Shown here: positions 14,470-22,199 of the stretch, one piece after another
How positions within the stretch are numbered: position 1 is the first letter of the stretch
Layout of the letters: each line of letters begins with the position of its first letter
NCBI GenBank assembly: GCA_964400875.1
Contig: CAYNWK010000062.1
Coordinates: 1-24,054, forward strand
Direction of reading: 5' to 3'
Length of the DNA: 24,054 nt
Source of the DNA: CAYNWK01 sp964400875
GTDB lineage: Bacteria > Chloroflexota > Anaerolineae > Anaerolineales > UBA4823
Program-made: the position numbers and the translations under genes
Notes under the pieces: model-generated
Seen by the model: only the letters and a program-made list of their open reading frames with translations
Database searches by the model: none
Told to the model about the DNA's origin: nothing

Positions 14470-15558
14470 ATGAACAAGAGCATCACCCTTCGCTTATTCG
14501 TAACGATATTCGCCCTCCTCATTTCCGCCTGCACGCCGGCAGTCGAAACCACTCCGACCACAGGAAGTAATCAGCAAGAAACAGCAAACGGACCGCGCCG
14601 GCTGACCGTGATGACACACGACTCGTTTAGCATATCTGAAGCGGTGATTGACGCCTTCCAGGAAGAGAACAGCGTTGAAGTCAGTATCCTTCAGTCTGGC
14701 GATGCAGGCACAGCCCTGAATCAGGCCATTTTAGCCAAAGGTTCGCCACTGGCGGACGTGTTTTATGGTGTCGATAACACCTTCCTCAGCCGGGCGCTGG
14801 AGGAGGGCATCTTTGAAGTTTATGAATCCCCACTGCTTGAAGCGATCCCGGACCGGTTCGAACTTGACCCGCAGCACCGCGCCTTGCCAGTGGATTACGG
14901 TGATGTCTGCTTGAATTACGACAAAGCTTATTTCGAGGAGCACAACCTGCAGCCTCCTCAAGATTTGGAGGATCTGCTAGAGCCACAATATCAGGATCTC
15001 CTGGTGGTCCAGAATCCGGCGACCTCCTCACCCGGGTTGGCTTTTCTCCTGGCGACTATCGGCCATTTCGGTGAGGATAGTTACCTGGATTTCTGGCGCG
15101 GGCTGGTCGAGAATGATGTCAACGTCGTCAACGATTGGACGACTGCGTACTACGGCGAGTTTACGTTCTCGGGAGGCACCGATCCGATCGTCGTGTCGTA
15201 CGGGTCCAGCCCGTCTGCCGAGATCATCTTTGCCGAAGAACCCATTGAGGAACCTTCCACTGCGGTGATTACGGGAGGTGAATCTTGCTTCCGGCAGATC
15301 GAGTTCGCCGGCATTTTGGAGGGCACCCAGAACAGGGACATGGCGGAAGCCTGGATCGATTTCATGCTCTCCCCAACGTTCCAGGAGGATATGCCCTTGC
15401 AGATGTTCGTGTTCCCGGTTAATGAGAATGCCAAGCTGGACGAGACCTTCCAGAAATACCTGATTATTCCCCAAGAAACAGCCCAGGTTGCCCCCGAACG
15501 AATCGCCGGCAACCGGGAAATGTGGATCCGGGATTGGACTGAGACAGTACTGCGTTGA
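14470..15558 (+). CDS. thiB: Thiamine ABC transporter substrate-binding lipoprotein
   Basis: A 362-residue extracytoplasmic binding protein. The N terminus is a lipoprotein signal with lipobox ISAC and acylated Cys21. The mature part follows the ThiB pattern: LTVMTHDSFSISEAVI, a DAGTALNQAIL segment, ADVFYGVDNTFLSRALEEGI and PVDYGDVCLNYDK. ATG 14470 was chosen over an in-frame upstream ATG at 14428 because TTGGAG lies 7 nt before it and because it places the signal peptide at the terminus. A 160-nt gap separates it from thiN and holds weak hairpins, including GAACG/CGTTC (14414-14440) followed by a T-rich run that may attenuate transcription. The stop codon overlaps the start of thiP. Delivery of thiamine or its phosphates to ThiP is inferred from family and context. 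Confidence 0.94.
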   Translation: MNKSITLRLFVTIFALLISACTPAVETTPTTGSNQQETANGPRRLTVMTHDSFSISEAVIDAFQEENSVEVSILQSGDAGTALNQAILAKGSPLADVFYGVDNTFLSRALEEGIFEVYESPLLEAIPDRFELDPQHRALPVDYGDVCLNYDKAYFEEHNLQPPQDLEDLLEPQYQDLLVVQNPATSSPGLAFLLATIGHFGEDSYLDFWRGLVENDVNVVNDWTTAYYGEFTFSGGTDPIVVSYGSSPSAEIIFAEEPIEEPSTAVITGGESCFRQIEFAGILEGTQNRDMAEAWIDFMLSPTFQEDMPLQMFVFPVNENAKLDETFQKYLIIPQETAQVAPERIAGNREMWIRDWTETVLR

Positions 15559-17294
15559 TCTCAAAATTGCTCAAGCATTCCTGGATACAACCCATAGCAC
15601 TGTGGTTGGGACCATTCCTCTTTTTAGGGTTGTTTTATTTTTACCCCTTGGGCACCATCCTGCAATTCAGTTTTGCCCGGGCAGCAGGAGGGTTCACCGG
15701 ACTCTTTCAGGATGTGTTCGGCTCACCATCCTTGCGCGGGATACTGTGGTTCACTGTCTGGCAGGCATTCGTATCGACCTTGCTGACCTTGTTGATTGGC
15801 TTGCCTGGGGCTTACATCCTGGCGCGATACGATTTTCGCGGCAAATCGCTCGTTCAAGCCCTGACCGGCATACCCTTCGTTATGCCCACCCTGGTGGTCG
15901 CTGCTGCATTCAATGCCTTGTTGGGTCCGCGCGGTTGGATCAATCTGGGGCTCATGTCGCTGTTCGATCTGAGCGCTCCGCCGCTACAGTTTACCAACAC
16001 GCTGGTCGCCATCCTGGTCGCCCACGTTTTTTATAACACCACCATCGTCTTACGCATGGTGGGCGACTTCTGGTCACACCTCGATCCCAGGCTAACCTAC
16101 GCGGCGCGCGCCCTGGGAGCGAACCGCTGGAAAACTTTATGGCATGTCAGCCTCCCGTTGCTGCTGCCAGCAATCGCCGCCGCAGCGCTGCTGGTTTTCA
16201 TCTTCGACTTCACATCTTTTGGAGTCATCCTGGTTCTGGGTGGACCGCAATTCGCAACTTTGGAAGTGGAGATCTATTACCAGACAATCAGCCTGTTCAA
16301 TCTGCCGACCGCCGCGGCGCTGTCGTTGATCCAACTAGCCTGTACATTAGGCCTGACGGTCGTCTATTCGCGGCTATCCGCGCGGGTCTCACGCCCGCTG
16401 TCCCTGCGCAGTCGCCGCCTGGTGCAGAAGAAACTGCTCACCCGACGCAGCCGCCTGACCGCTGCCGTAACCATTTCACTCTTGCTGGTCCTCCTGATCC
16501 TCCCATTGCTGTCCCTCGCCGCCCGTTCCGTCACCAGTTTGAGCACGCCGCGGGATCCGTCCGCCGGAAATGAATCCACCTTTACCCTGCGGTACTACCA
16601 GGAATTGAGCGTCAACCGCCGGGAATCCTATTTCTTCGTGCCGCCGTCCACCGCTATCGGCGTATCCTTAGGCTATGCCTTGACGACAGTGGTGATTGCA
16701 TTATTCCTCGGTCTGCCGGCCTCGTGGGCTCTAGCCAGCCAGCCGGGATCGGGCAATAAGCTGGGCGCGTGGCTCAACCGGCTGCTCGATCCGATCTTAA
16801 TGCTGCCTTTAGGAACCTCTGCGGTCACCCTGGGATTGGGTTTCATCATCACCCTCGACAAACCGCCGCTTGACCTGCGCGCCTCGCCTGTCTTGGTTCC
16901 GCTGGCTCATACGCTGGTGGCCTTCCCATTTGTCGTGCGCAGCCTTACGCCTGCCTTGCGAAGCATTAAACCCCGATTACGGCAGGCAGCCGCCGTCCTA
17001 GGCGCCTCTCCGCGCGCGGTATTACGCTACATCGATCTCCCCCTGGTGGGGCGCGCCTTGCTGGTGGCAGCTGTCTTCGCATTTACCATCTCGATGGGCG
17101 AATTCGGCGCCACGGCGCTGATCGCCCGACCGGATTTCCCCACCATCCCTATTGTCATTTACCGGTTGATCTCCCAGCCTGGCGCGCTCAACTTCGGGCA
17201 GGCGCTGGCGATGAGCTCCATTCTGATGCTGGTAACCGGCAGCGGGATGCTCGCTATAGAACAATTCCGCATCGCCGATGTAGGCGAGTTCTAA
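15555..17294 (+). CDS. thiP: Thiamine ABC transporter permease, two fused permease domains
   Basis: A 579-residue integral membrane protein with about twelve hydrophobic helices in two homologous halves. Each half carries an ATPase-coupling EAA loop: ARALGANRWKTLWHVSLPLL near residue 184 and AVLGASPRAVLRYIDLPLV near 479. The duplicated architecture and length match ThiP/FbpB-type permeases. The start is TTG at 15555, overlapping the thiB stop (TTGA), so translation is probably coupled to thiB. It forms the membrane channel of the thiamine importer with ThiB and ThiQ. Substrate identity comes from the operon and riboswitch, since permeases of iron importers look similar. Confidence 0.93.
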   Translation: MISKLLKHSWIQPIALWLGPFLFLGLFYFYPLGTILQFSFARAAGGFTGLFQDVFGSPSLRGILWFTVWQAFVSTLLTLLIGLPGAYILARYDFRGKSLVQALTGIPFVMPTLVVAAAFNALLGPRGWINLGLMSLFDLSAPPLQFTNTLVAILVAHVFYNTTIVLRMVGDFWSHLDPRLTYAARALGANRWKTLWHVSLPLLLPAIAAAALLVFIFDFTSFGVILVLGGPQFATLEVEIYYQTISLFNLPTAAALSLIQLACTLGLTVVYSRLSARVSRPLSLRSRRLVQKKLLTRRSRLTAAVTISLLLVLLILPLLSLAARSVTSLSTPRDPSAGNESTFTLRYYQELSVNRRESYFFVPPSTAIGVSLGYALTTVVIALFLGLPASWALASQPGSGNKLGAWLNRLLDPILMLPLGTSAVTLGLGFIITLDKPPLDLRASPVLVPLAHTLVAFPFVVRSLTPALRSIKPRLRQAAAVLGASPRAVLRYIDLPLVGRALLVAAVFAFTISMGEFGATALIARPDFPTIPIVIYRLISQPGALNFGQALAMSSILMLVTGSGMLAIEQFRIADVGEF

Positions 17295-17311
17295 GCTCAC
17301 CAAGGATAACC

Positions 17312-18385
17312 ATGAACGACAAGGCCGCGCTGCGCGTTGAAAACCTGCACAAAACCTTTGGGGATACCCGCGCCCTGGCCGGAGTGTCCTTCCAGGTCGC
17401 GAGGGGCGAGATCGTCGCCGTGCTCGGCCCCAGCGGATGCGGAAAGTCCACCTTGTTGATGGTCATCGCTGGGTTGGAGAGGCACGATCAAGGTCACGTT
17501 TTTTGGAACGGTGAACCGATCGAAGATCTACCCACGCACCAGCGCGGCTTCGGGTTAATGTTCCAGGATTACATGCTCTTCCCGCATATGGATGTTTACC
17601 AGAACATTGCCTTCGGCCTGCGTATGGCTGAAGCCGGACCACAAGAAATGCAGGAGCGCGTTCAAGCCATGCTGGACATGGTCGGATTGTCAGGGTTTGG
17701 ATCTCGACAGGTGGATAACCTCTCCGGCGGCGAGCAGCAGAGAGTCGCGCTCGCTCGTGCGCTGGCTCCCAAACCTCGACTGCTCATGCTGGACGAACCA
17801 CTCGGCTCGGTGGACCGTACGCTGCGCGAACACCTGATGTTCGAACTGCGCCATATCCTGATAGAACTCGGGCAGACTGCTCTGTATATCACCCACGACC
17901 AGGAGGAAGCGTTTGCCATCGCCGACCGGGTTGTGCTGATGGAGGCTGGCAAAGTGGTCCAAATCGGCTCTCCCCAGGAAATTTACCACCATCCAGAAAC
18001 GGTTTTCGCGGCACGCTTTTTAGGCCTGTCCAACCTGATCCCCGGAGAAGTCGAGCAAACTACAGAGGGCGCCTACCTCATGACCAAATTGGGGCATTTT
18101 CCAGCGCCGCCTGCGCTTAGTGGCACTGTGACGGTCTTATTACGCCCGGACCAGGTCTCCCTCGACGGTTCGGGCAGCCATGCGCTAAAAGGGACAGTAA
18201 CCGAAATCTCATTTCGCGGCGGTTTTTGCCGCGTGGTGATCTCCATAAGTGGAGTCAGGCTGAGCTTCGATTTCCCAGCCGCAGCCAAAATCCCGCCGGC
18301 GGGCAGCGAAGTGCAGATCAATTTCAACCCTGGTAATGCCCTGCAGATCTTTCCTGGCAACGAAGAAAACCGTCACCCGTCTTGA
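17312..18385 (+). CDS. thiQ: Thiamine ABC transporter ATPase, long form with TOBE-like tail
   Basis: A 357-residue ATPase. Walker A GPSGCGKST (39-47), Q loop around Gln85, signature LSGGEQQ (137-143), Walker B LLMLDEP (157-163) and switch His in YITHDQEEA are all present. Enterobacterial ThiQ is about 230 residues; here an extra C-terminal region (about 235-350) resembles the TOBE domain of FbpC/PotA-type ATPases and may be regulatory. AAGGAT (17302-17307) is the ribosome site. It is the last gene of the operon: its stop codon overlaps the -35 box of the next promoter. It powers thiamine uptake through ThiP. A paralogous iron or spermidine ATPase is unlikely given the operon. Confidence 0.93.
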   Translation: MNDKAALRVENLHKTFGDTRALAGVSFQVARGEIVAVLGPSGCGKSTLLMVIAGLERHDQGHVFWNGEPIEDLPTHQRGFGLMFQDYMLFPHMDVYQNIAFGLRMAEAGPQEMQERVQAMLDMVGLSGFGSRQVDNLSGGEQQRVALARALAPKPRLLMLDEPLGSVDRTLREHLMFELRHILIELGQTALYITHDQEEAFAIADRVVLMEAGKVVQIGSPQEIYHHPETVFAARFLGLSNLIPGEVEQTTEGAYLMTKLGHFPAPPALSGTVTVLLRPDQVSLDGSGSHALKGTVTEISFRGGFCRVVISISGVRLSFDFPAAAKIPPAGSEVQINFNPGNALQIFPGNEENRHPS

Positions 18386-18410
18386 CTTCCAGGTAGATGT
18401 TTTTTATAAT
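18382..18410 (+). promoter_or_regulatory. Promoter of the sulfurtransferase gene
   Basis: TTGACT (18382-18387) and a perfect TATAAT (18405-18410) are separated by 17 nt. The -35 box overlaps the stop codon of thiQ. Transcription would start near 18417, giving a leader of about 95 nt that contains the perfect hairpin at 18445-18481. The sulfurtransferase thus appears to be expressed independently of the TPP-controlled operon. Confidence 0.9.
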
Positions 18411-18444
18411 TATTTAGACAATATTATTAATAAATGAACGGAGG

Positions 18445-18481
18445 GGTGGATGTTTTTCGGTTTCACCGAAAAACATCCACC
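18445..18481. repeat. Perfect 17-bp hairpin in the sulfurtransferase leader
   Basis: GGTGGATGTTTTTCGGT (18445-18461) and ACCGAAAAACATCCACC (18465-18481) are exact reverse complements around a 3-nt loop. It lies between promoter and ribosome site AAAGGAG (18497-18503). There is no T run after it, so it is not an ordinary terminator. Its arm length matches the inner hairpins of copies B and D of the palindromic family, but I see no outer arms. Confidence 0.92.
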
Positions 18482-18510
18482 GAATGACAAAAAGCCAAAG
18501 GAGTTAACAA

Positions 18511-19356
18511 ATGCCTTCAAGTTATGCTCATCCGGAATACCTTGTTGATACCCGGTGGGTTGCCGAGCATCTCGATGACCCTTCCGTCCGCATCGTCGAA
18601 TCCGACGAAGACACTTTGCTCTACGAAACCGGTCACATACCGGGCGCCATTAAAGTCGATTGGTTCACTACTTTGCAGGATGACCTGCGGCGAGACTTCA
18701 TCTCCAAGGAAGAATTTGAGCAACTATGCGAGGAACTTGGAATCAGCAAGGATACAACCATCGTTTTTTACGGTGATAAGAGCAACTGGTTCGCTACCTA
18801 TGCATTCTGGCTTTTCCGTTACTACGGTCACGAAAATTTGAAGATCATGGACGGTGGGCGCGCCAAGTGGGAGCAAGAAAAACGACCAATGACCAAAGTG
18901 GCGCCCGAATACCCGCAAAGCGAGTACACTGCCAAAGTGTCTGACCAGAGCGTCCGAGCGTATCGTGAGGATGTGTTCAAGCACATTCAAGGGAACCGCC
19001 CACTGGTCGATGTTCGCTCACCGCAAGAATACCGCGGAGAACTGCTGCACATGCCTGGCTATCCCCAGGAAGGCGCTACGCGCGGAGGACATATCCCCGG
19101 TGCGGTGAGCATTCCCTGGTCGCGGGCGACGAACGAGTCGGACAGCACTTTCAAATCCCCAGAAGAACTCCAAGAGCTGTATGCCGAAAAAGGCATCACC
19201 CCTGATAAAGAGGTGATCGCCTACTGCCGGATTGGAGAGCGCAGTTCCCACACCTGGTTCGTGCTGACTTATTTGCTTGGCTATCCGAATGTCCGCAATT
19301 ATGATGGATCGTGGACCGAATGGGGCAATCTCGTGGACGTCCCCATCGAAAAATAA
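18511..19356 (+). CDS. Two-domain rhodanese sulfurtransferase
   Basis: A 281-residue protein of two rhodanese domains, about 8-130 and 150-278. The second carries the catalytic loop YCRIGERSSHTW with Cys239, which takes up sulfane sulfur; the first has no Cys at that site (FYGDKSNW), as usual in the family. The loop form CRxGxRS resembles thiosulfate sulfurtransferases such as mycobacterial CysA-type enzymes more than the CGSGVT loop of 3-mercaptopyruvate enzymes. Length is typical. Ribosome site AAAGGAG lies 7 nt before the ATG. A SufE-like gene follows 140 nt downstream on the same strand, suggesting that the persulfide is passed to SufE. The donor (thiosulfate or other) is inferred from the loop only. 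Confidence 0.94.
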   Translation: MPSSYAHPEYLVDTRWVAEHLDDPSVRIVESDEDTLLYETGHIPGAIKVDWFTTLQDDLRRDFISKEEFEQLCEELGISKDTTIVFYGDKSNWFATYAFWLFRYYGHENLKIMDGGRAKWEQEKRPMTKVAPEYPQSEYTAKVSDQSVRAYREDVFKHIQGNRPLVDVRSPQEYRGELLHMPGYPQEGATRGGHIPGAVSIPWSRATNESDSTFKSPEELQELYAEKGITPDKEVIAYCRIGERSSHTWFVLTYLLGYPNVRNYDGSWTEWGNLVDVPIEK

Positions 19357-19381
19357 GCTTCCATTGGCAAACAAATCAATA

Positions 19382-19477
19382 GAGGGCTTTCGCACTTGAG
19401 GAAAGAAGGGGTATATTTGGGCGGGCTCCACCCGCCCAAACATACCCACTTCACCGGGGAATTGCGTGACTCTTTGC
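19382..19477. repeat. Compound palindromic element, copy B
   Basis: The inner hairpin has 17-nt arms, GGGTATATTTGGGCGGG (19409-19425) and CCCGCCCAAACATACCC (19431-19447), with one mismatch and a 5-nt loop. Weaker outer arms contain TTCGCA (19389-19394) and TTGCGT (19462-19467), each about 15 nt from the inner hairpin, as in copy D. It fills the gap between the sulfurtransferase and SufE genes. Confidence 0.85.
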
Positions 19478-19496
19478 AACCATTAAAGAGTGAATA

Positions 19497-19937
19497 ATGG
19501 ATCAAGAAAACGGAAAGATACCCGCGCGCCTGCAAGAGATCATTGAAGATTTCCAATGGTGCGAGGGGCGTGAGAAACTTGAGTTGCTGCTCCAGTTCGC
19601 CGAATCGATGCCCCCGATGCCGGAACGATTGGCCGATCAGACGAACAATTTTGAACAAGTAAACGAATGTATGACGCCAGTGTTCGTGCGCGCTGAAAAC
19701 CAAGCTGGTAAGTTGCATTTCTATTTCGACGTGCCTGAATCTTCCCCTACCGTGCGAGGCTTTGCTTCCGTGATGATGACCGGGCTGAACGGAAACACAC
19801 CGGAAGCTATCCTTCAAGTGCCTGGTGATTTTTATCTGCAGATGGGTTTGGAAAGTGTGCTTACTCATCAACGGCTGCATGGAATCGCCGCGATCTTGGC
19901 GCACATGAAGGCATTGGTGCTCAAAGAGATCGCCTGA
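19497..19937 (+). CDS. sufE: SufE-like sulfur acceptor protein
   Basis: A 146-residue protein of the SufE/NifU-like fold. The conserved segment NNFEQVNECMTPVFV holds Cys58, matching the persulfide-accepting cysteine of SufE. Upstream lies the helix pattern RLQEIIEDFQWCEGREKLELLL and downstream a helical C-terminal part ending in a long helix (LHGIAAILAHMKALVLKEIA). SufE normally takes sulfur from the cysteine desulfurase SufS for iron-sulfur cluster assembly, but no suf genes are in this window. Its neighbour is a rhodanese, so it may receive sulfur from that enzyme. AAAGAG (19485-19490) is a weak ribosome site. It is probably transcribed from the sulfurtransferase promoter. Confidence 0.9.
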   Translation: MDQENGKIPARLQEIIEDFQWCEGREKLELLLQFAESMPPMPERLADQTNNFEQVNECMTPVFVRAENQAGKLHFYFDVPESSPTVRGFASVMMTGLNGNTPEAILQVPGDFYLQMGLESVLTHQRLHGIAAILAHMKALVLKEIA

Positions 19938-20241
19938 TATACCTCCCGCTCAGAAAATTTATACCCATTTCTACCCTGCCTGACAGCTACATCACTACAC
20001 CGCCACTTCACGGCATGTTATCGTAAACCGCAAACGACGTCCTGCCAACGCGTTGATCATCTATCGAACCCGTCTAGGCTAATGGAACCAGGTCATAATT
20101 CTGGACGTCTAAAGGGGGAATCGGAGATAAAAGGATAGGATTTACGCGCTCGGGGGAGGGTTAAGGGTGTTCAAGTGGTCTATGCCCGCCTGAACACCTT
20201 CAGTTCTCTCGTGAACTGCGTGACTTCTGAAGGATTTAATC
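19938..20241. other. Intergenic region of about 300 bp containing palindrome copy C
   Basis: No credible coding sequence is seen on either strand. The last third is palindromic element copy C. A weak promoter-like pair TTGATC (20053-20058) and TAGGCT (20075-20080) has a 16-nt spacer but poor match. AAGGA at 20230-20234 is the ribosome site of the lipoprotein gene. The rest (19938-20050) shows nothing recognisable. Confidence 0.6.
20140..20227. repeat. Compound palindromic element, copy C
   Basis: The inner hairpin pairs GGTGTTCA (20166-20173) with TGAACACC (20191-20198) and continues with wobbles and mismatches through GTGG/CCCGCC. Outer arms contain TTTACGC (20141-20147) and CTGCGTGA (20216-20223). 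The right arm closely matches copy A. It lies immediately before the lipoprotein gene and is probably in its leader. Confidence 0.75.
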
Positions 20242-21264
20242 ATGGTGAAAAAAATAAGTATCTTCCTTACTTTTTGTTTTGTCTTGCTCAGCGCCTGCAG
20301 TCCAGAAAGCGCACCACCGGTCGCGACCGAGAACCCACTGGAATCTCCAGAGGCATATCTGGGGCGTGAACTCGGGATCCCGGTGGAAGAGGTGACTTTG
20401 ATGGATATCGAGCAGGTCGAATGGACCGATGCCTGTCTTGAAGCCGGTGAACCAGGAGAAAGCTGTGCGCTTGAGATTACGCCAGGTTATAGACTTACTT
20501 TGAATACCTCCCAAGGGATCTACCAGATACACACCGATCAATCTGGAGAGATGGTGCGCATTGTACCTCCAGAGGGGACCCCGGTAAGCGATGGTACAGC
20601 GATTGTGTGGGAGCGCAGCGGCGGTATCGCCGGAATCTGCCAACAGTTATCGATCAATTTCGACGGCAGCTACCGCCTTATGGACTGCATCAACGATCAC
20701 GTCCTCAGCGAAGGCAATCTGACGGAGAATCAATTCAATGAGCTGTCCACAGCGCTGGAAATGTTTGGTAGCCATACCTGGGAATTGACGCCCCCCGAAG
20801 GCTCTGCAGACATGTTCCTGGATAACTACGTGTTTAATGGTAAAAGCAGCAAGCAGCCCACTGCTGAAGAGCAGGAGCAGCTCAACCAGTGGCTCGCCGG
20901 GCTGGTGACCGAGCTGCTCTCCAACCCAAGCGAACTACCGACCTCCAGAAGCGGCGTCCAAGGTCAGTCAGTGATCGGTCCGGCATGCCCGGTGCAGCAA
21001 GAAAACGATGCCGCTGCGGCATGTCCCGACAAGCAACCCTACCAGTCGATTATCACCGTGTTCGACGCCCAAAACGTTCAGGTAACCAGCTTTCAAACTG
21101 ACGCCGAAGGTCATTTCAAAATCGCGCTTCAGCCCGGAGAATACACGCTGCTACCTGAAACTCCGCTCAATTCCCCTTACCCGCGCGCTGAGAAAGTGAA
21201 GGTCACCGTCGACGAGGGTGAATTCGTCCAGATCGAGGTCGTCTTCGACAGTGGCATTCGCTGA
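20242..21264 (+). CDS. Predicted lipoprotein of unknown function
   Basis: A 340-residue exported protein. The signal peptide ends in lipobox LSAC with Cys19. Residues 35-113 form a small domain with AYLGRELGIPVEEVTL, VEWTDACLEAG, TPGYRLTL and YQIHTDQSGEMVRI, a pattern I recall from other Chloroflexota and cyanobacterial lipoproteins but cannot name. The middle (115-250) is unassigned, with QPTAEEQEQLNQWLAGLV as a helical stretch. Residues about 265-340 look like a carboxypeptidase-regulatory or SpaA-like beta sandwich (ITVFDAQN, FQTDAEGHFKIALQPGEYTLLP, VTVDEGEFVQIEV). AAGGA 7 nt before the ATG supports the start. Several paired cysteines suggest disulfides. It stands alone between two palindromic elements. 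Surface localisation is likely; the function is not known. Confidence 0.88.
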   Translation: MVKKISIFLTFCFVLLSACSPESAPPVATENPLESPEAYLGRELGIPVEEVTLMDIEQVEWTDACLEAGEPGESCALEITPGYRLTLNTSQGIYQIHTDQSGEMVRIVPPEGTPVSDGTAIVWERSGGIAGICQQLSINFDGSYRLMDCINDHVLSEGNLTENQFNELSTALEMFGSHTWELTPPEGSADMFLDNYVFNGKSSKQPTAEEQEQLNQWLAGLVTELLSNPSELPTSRSGVQGQSVIGPACPVQQENDAAAACPDKQPYQSIITVFDAQNVQVTSFQTDAEGHFKIALQPGEYTLLPETPLNSPYPRAEKVKVTVDEGEFVQIEVVFDSGIR

Positions 21265-21286
21265 ACGGCAGGGTAAATTATTTTTG

Positions 21287-21374
21287 AAGTTACGCAGTAC
21301 ACGAGGGAATCGGGAGTGTTTTGGCGGGTTGTGCCCGCCAAAACACTCCCAACTCTCCCCCAAGTGCGTAAGTC
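21287..21374. repeat. Compound palindromic element, copy D (best conserved)
   Basis: The inner hairpin is perfect: GGGAGTGTTTTGGCGGG (21312-21328) with CCCGCCAAAACACTCCC (21334-21350), 5-nt loop. Outer arms AGTTACGCAGT (21288-21298) and AGTGCGTAAGT (21363-21373) pair at 9 of 11 positions, with TTACGCA/TGCGTAA perfect. The inner hairpin is nearly centred between the outer arms. It lies between the lipoprotein and DUF402 genes. Confidence 0.92.
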
Positions 21375-21431
21375 CAATTATTCATTCACCGGGTTATATG
21401 AGATCGGAAAATTGTAAGTAGGAGAACTGGT

Positions 21432-21908
21432 TTGACCCCGATAACTGTGATCAAGCTCGACTTTGCCGGAGAGGAAGTCTGGCGATACGAGGGTGTGCTG
21501 ATCGAGCGTGGGCTGCATTACATTCTTCTTGAGGCTTATTTCGACCGGCACAACACCGACCTGGGTGACTTGATGCTGGCTAAGGGGGACCGGTTTCTTG
21601 AAATTTATTACGATGACCGCTGGTATAACATCTTCCAAATCCACGATCGTGGAGATGACCATCTGAAGGGCTGGTATGCCAACATCGGCATGCCTGCGCG
21701 CTTCGAGGACCAGACCCTTTCCTATCGTGACCTGGCCCTCGATTTGCTGGTATTACCGGATGGTCACCAGGTTATCCTGGATGAGGAAGAGTTCACCACG
21801 CTGCCCCTCAGCGATGCGGTCAGGGAGGCAGCGCTACTCGCGCTGCGAGAATTACAGCACCGGTTCAAACGCGAAGTGAACGATATAGCCTTATGGGAAG
21901 CCGGATAA
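21432..21908 (+). CDS. DUF402 family protein, possible nucleotide phosphatase
   Basis: A 158-residue protein with the DUF402 pattern: WRYEGVLIERG near the N terminus, then FLEIYYDDRWYNIFQIHDRG, LKGWYANIGMPAR, LSYRDLALDLLVLPDGHQVILDEEEF. This family includes Ntdp nucleoside tri/diphosphatases and FomD; the acidic and Tyr/Lys residues of the YNIFxIxD...KGWYxNI core, which bind metal and phosphate there, are present. The start is TTG at 21432, 7 nt after TAGGAG (21419-21424). The gene ends 17 nt from a convergent minus-strand gene, with a hairpin over the junction. The substrate cannot be assigned. Confidence 0.9.
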   Translation: MTPITVIKLDFAGEEVWRYEGVLIERGLHYILLEAYFDRHNTDLGDLMLAKGDRFLEIYYDDRWYNIFQIHDRGDDHLKGWYANIGMPARFEDQTLSYRDLALDLLVLPDGHQVILDEEEFTTLPLSDAVREAALLALRELQHRFKREVNDIALWEAG

Positions 21909-21920
21909 CCAGCTTCCCAT
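21893..21920. terminator. Hairpin at the convergent gene junction, possible shared terminator
   Basis: ATGGGAAGC (21893-21901) and GCTTCCCAT (21912-21920) are perfect complements, extended inward by GG/CC past one mismatch. It overlaps the end of the DUF402 coding sequence and lies 5 nt from the stop of the minus-strand gene. T runs are short on both sides, so its strength is uncertain. Confidence 0.55.
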
Positions 21921-21925
21921 TTCAA

Positions 21926-22129
21926 TTAAAGCAAGGCGGTTAACTGCGGAGCCAGGAGAGCGCCCATCGATTCGATGATCCTATCGCCGTAGAACCAGCC
22001 CCCCAACACGACGATACAACAACATAATAACAAGAGTACTACGACGACAATGACGACGATCAATACCGTGTTGTTCCGCTGTTGCGGCGGCGGCGGGGGT
22101 GAGAACTCGCTGTTTAACTCTTCAGACAT
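21926..22129 (-). CDS. Small single-pass membrane protein
   Basis: A 67-residue protein. Residues 1-20 are polar with a run of five prolines (SPPPPPQQRNN), followed by one long hydrophobic segment (about 21-45) containing CCC, and a short tail ending QLTALL. The start ATG at 22129 is preceded by GGAG at 7 nt (TGGAGAGAAAT); the open frame extends further upstream, but that part has no ribosome site and reads through intergenic DNA. It is the last gene of a minus-strand run of membrane proteins, 70 nt after the DUF4190 gene. No family is recognised. The layout resembles short proline-rich tail plus anchor proteins often encoded beside DUF4190 proteins. Confidence 0.75.
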   Translation of the reverse strand: MSEELNSEFSPPPPPQQRNNTVLIVVIVVVVLLLLCCCIVVLGGWFYGDRIIESMGALLAPQLTALL

Positions 22130-22199
22130 ATTTCTCTCCATTCTGGACAGATGGTACGATTGCACCAAAGTTAAAGTTGAACCTAGGTTTCGAAGAGCC

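Noticed and set aside
18445..18481. Intrinsic terminator after thiQ
   Set aside because: The stem is perfect but no T run follows, and it lies downstream of a consensus promoter for the next gene.
19299..19904. 201-codon open frame on the minus strand across the sulfurtransferase-SufE junction
   Set aside because: It runs antisense to two clear genes and through palindrome B, and resembles no protein family.
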